DNA from: Actinomycetes bacterium
Lineage (GTDB): Bacteria; Actinomycetota; Acidimicrobiia; Acidimicrobiales; RAAP-2
DNA: 6,204 bases
Reading direction: 5' to 3'
Assembly: GCA_021849435.1 (NCBI GenBank)
Contig: JAJZSX010000155.1
Span: 1 to 6,204, forward strand
Shown: piece after piece, positions 5,734 through 6,204 of the stretch
Layout of the letters: the number at the start of each line of letters is the position of its first letter
Position numbering within the stretch: position 1 is the first letter of the stretch
Translations under genes and position numbers: made by a program
Notes under the pieces: model-generated
What the model saw: only the letters and a program-made list of their open reading frames with translations
The model's database searches: none
What the model was told of the DNA's origin: nothing

Positions 5734-5778
5734 ATGGATCGGGACGATATTGTGTGGATTCGTGATGGCCTTGACTAA
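5734..5778 (+). CDS. Possible 14-aa leader peptide overlapping the divergent gene start
   Basis: ATG at 5734 has AAGGA 6 nt upstream, a better ribosome site than that of the main gene, and encodes MDRDDIVWIRDGLD before TAA (5776-5778). It overlaps the likely start of the two-TM protein (5765) in another frame. It may be a leader that couples or tunes translation, or the true N-terminus if a frameshift or sequence error exists around 5755-5775. Nothing in the peptide resembles an amino-acid attenuator. Confidence 0.25.
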   Translation: MDRDDIVWIRDGLD

Positions 5779-6079
5779 GAGAATTCTTGGTATCTATGGA
5801 GGCCTCTTAGCCGCCGAGACCATCTGCGTCTCTGCGTTCTCGATCGAGATCCACCGCGCGCTCTCGGGGAACTCGCTCTCGTGGGCTTACGTCTTCGAAT
5901 GGCCCATCTTCGCCGGTTACGCGGTGTATCTGGCGCGAAAACTCATACGTGAAGTGCGATACGGGCCCCGGCCGTCCGCGCCCACAACCCCCGAGGACTC
6001 TGACGCGCGGCTCGCCGAGTACAACGAATATCTCCGGAAAATGCACGGTGATGACGACGGCGATCGTCATGATTCCTAG
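5765..6079 (+). CDS. Small two-TM actinobacterial-type membrane protein, function unknown
   Basis: A 104-aa protein transcribed away from the oxidase operon. It has a short basic N-terminus (MALTKR), a first hydrophobic segment at about 7-27, a loop with LSGNSLSWAY, a second segment at about 43-58 containing FEWPIFAGYAVYLARKL, then a basic patch and an acidic cytoplasmic-looking tail with LAEYNEYLRKM and a DDDGDRHD end. The EWP(I/F)FA...VY and LAxYNxYL patterns recall a small conserved actinobacterial membrane family often found without assigned function; this is from memory and not certain. ATG at 5765 is preferred (weak TGGA 6 nt upstream); GTG at 5762 and TTG at 5750 are in-frame alternatives. 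Sharing a control region with the oxidase genes makes a linked membrane or respiratory role possible but unproven. Confidence 0.7.
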   Translation: MALTKRILGIYGGLLAAETICVSAFSIEIHRALSGNSLSWAYVFEWPIFAGYAVYLARKLIREVRYGPRPSAPTTPEDSDARLAEYNEYLRKMHGDDDGDRHDS

Positions 6080-6204
6080 TGAATGGGTCTACTTGATAAC
6101 GGAGAATCTTCTCAATTAAGGATCGTTCTGAATATTGGTTCAAACTGAGAACCTTCACAGAGTTCGCGTTGAGGACTTCGCTACTGCTCGAGGTGACGCG
6201 CGCA
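6080..6204. other. Non-coding right edge, no gene recognised
   Basis: This 125-nt stretch is more AT-rich than the genes. It holds two short inverted repeats: GAGAA-TC-TTCTC at 6102-6113 and GGTTC-7 nt-GAACC at 6137-6153. Neither is followed by a T-run, so I do not call a terminator. A TTGATA at 6093-6098 is -35-like but lacks a good partner. A downstream promoter is possible. Confidence 0.4.

Noticed and set aside
6102..6113. GAGAA/TTCTC hairpin as a terminator
   Set aside because: Two-base loop, weak stem and no following T-run.
6131..6155. tRNA T-arm-like GGTTCAAAC
   Set aside because: No acceptor, D or anticodon arms can be built around it.
5807..6158. Leftward frames opposite the small two-TM gene
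   Set aside because: Arg-rich shadows; the plus-strand frame has clear TM segments and a family-like tail.
1..6204. Mobile element, CRISPR array or phage genes
   Set aside because: No transposase or integrase motifs, no terminal or tandem repeats and no regularly spaced repeats were seen.

Overview
The window reads as high-GC bacterial DNA, most likely from an actinomycete-type organism (Actinomycetota, possibly an Acidimicrobiia-like lineage). The main clues are the gene order of the oxidase cluster, the Caa3/CtaG-type assembly protein, and a divergent two-TM protein with an 'EWP(I/F)F' plus 'LAEYNEYL' pattern that I associate with actinobacteria. The taxonomic call is inference.

Layout. 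Positions 1-302 (+) hold the 3' end of an unrecognised gene. It converges, with a 6-nt gap, on a leftward operon that fills 309-5682 (-). In transcription order the operon encodes: a membrane-anchored cupredoxin with an incomplete copper site (5682-4999); CuA-bearing terminal-oxidase subunit II (4996-4004); a possible 23-codon linker ORF (4004-3933); subunit I (3936-1978); subunit III (1964-1311); a 37-aa single-TM protein (1237-1124); and a CtaG-family assembly protein (1127-309). Most junctions are tight: a 2-nt gap, TGATG, ATGA and GTGA overlaps, and a 13-nt gap. This suggests one coupled transcript for one membrane complex. A small two-TM protein gene (5765-6079, +) diverges from the operon across a short shared control region. 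Positions 6080-6204 show no gene.

How the genes work together. Subunit II would accept electrons at CuA and pass them to heme a and the heme a3/CuB centre in subunit I. Subunit III is structural. CtaG probably helps copper insertion or assembly. The first cupredoxin may be an extra subunit or a docking or electron-carrier module. All six metal-ligand histidines of subunit I and the Tyr of the HPEVY motif are present.

Main point of interest. By-eye alignment to well-studied A-family oxidases (Paracoccus numbering) shows that residues normally used for proton uptake are replaced together in three subunits. In subunit I, D-channel Asp124 is Gln, Asn131 is Glu, K-channel Lys354 is Ile and Ser291 is Ala. 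In subunit II, the K-channel entry Glu is Gln. In subunit III, the conserved DCCD-reactive Glu is Tyr. A new Glu415 lies in helix VIII. This looks like a divergent heme-copper oxidoreductase clade with non-canonical, or possibly no, proton pumping, and possibly with different substrate chemistry. No ctaA/ctaB heme-A synthesis genes, SCO/SenC gene or cytochrome c gene are in the window.
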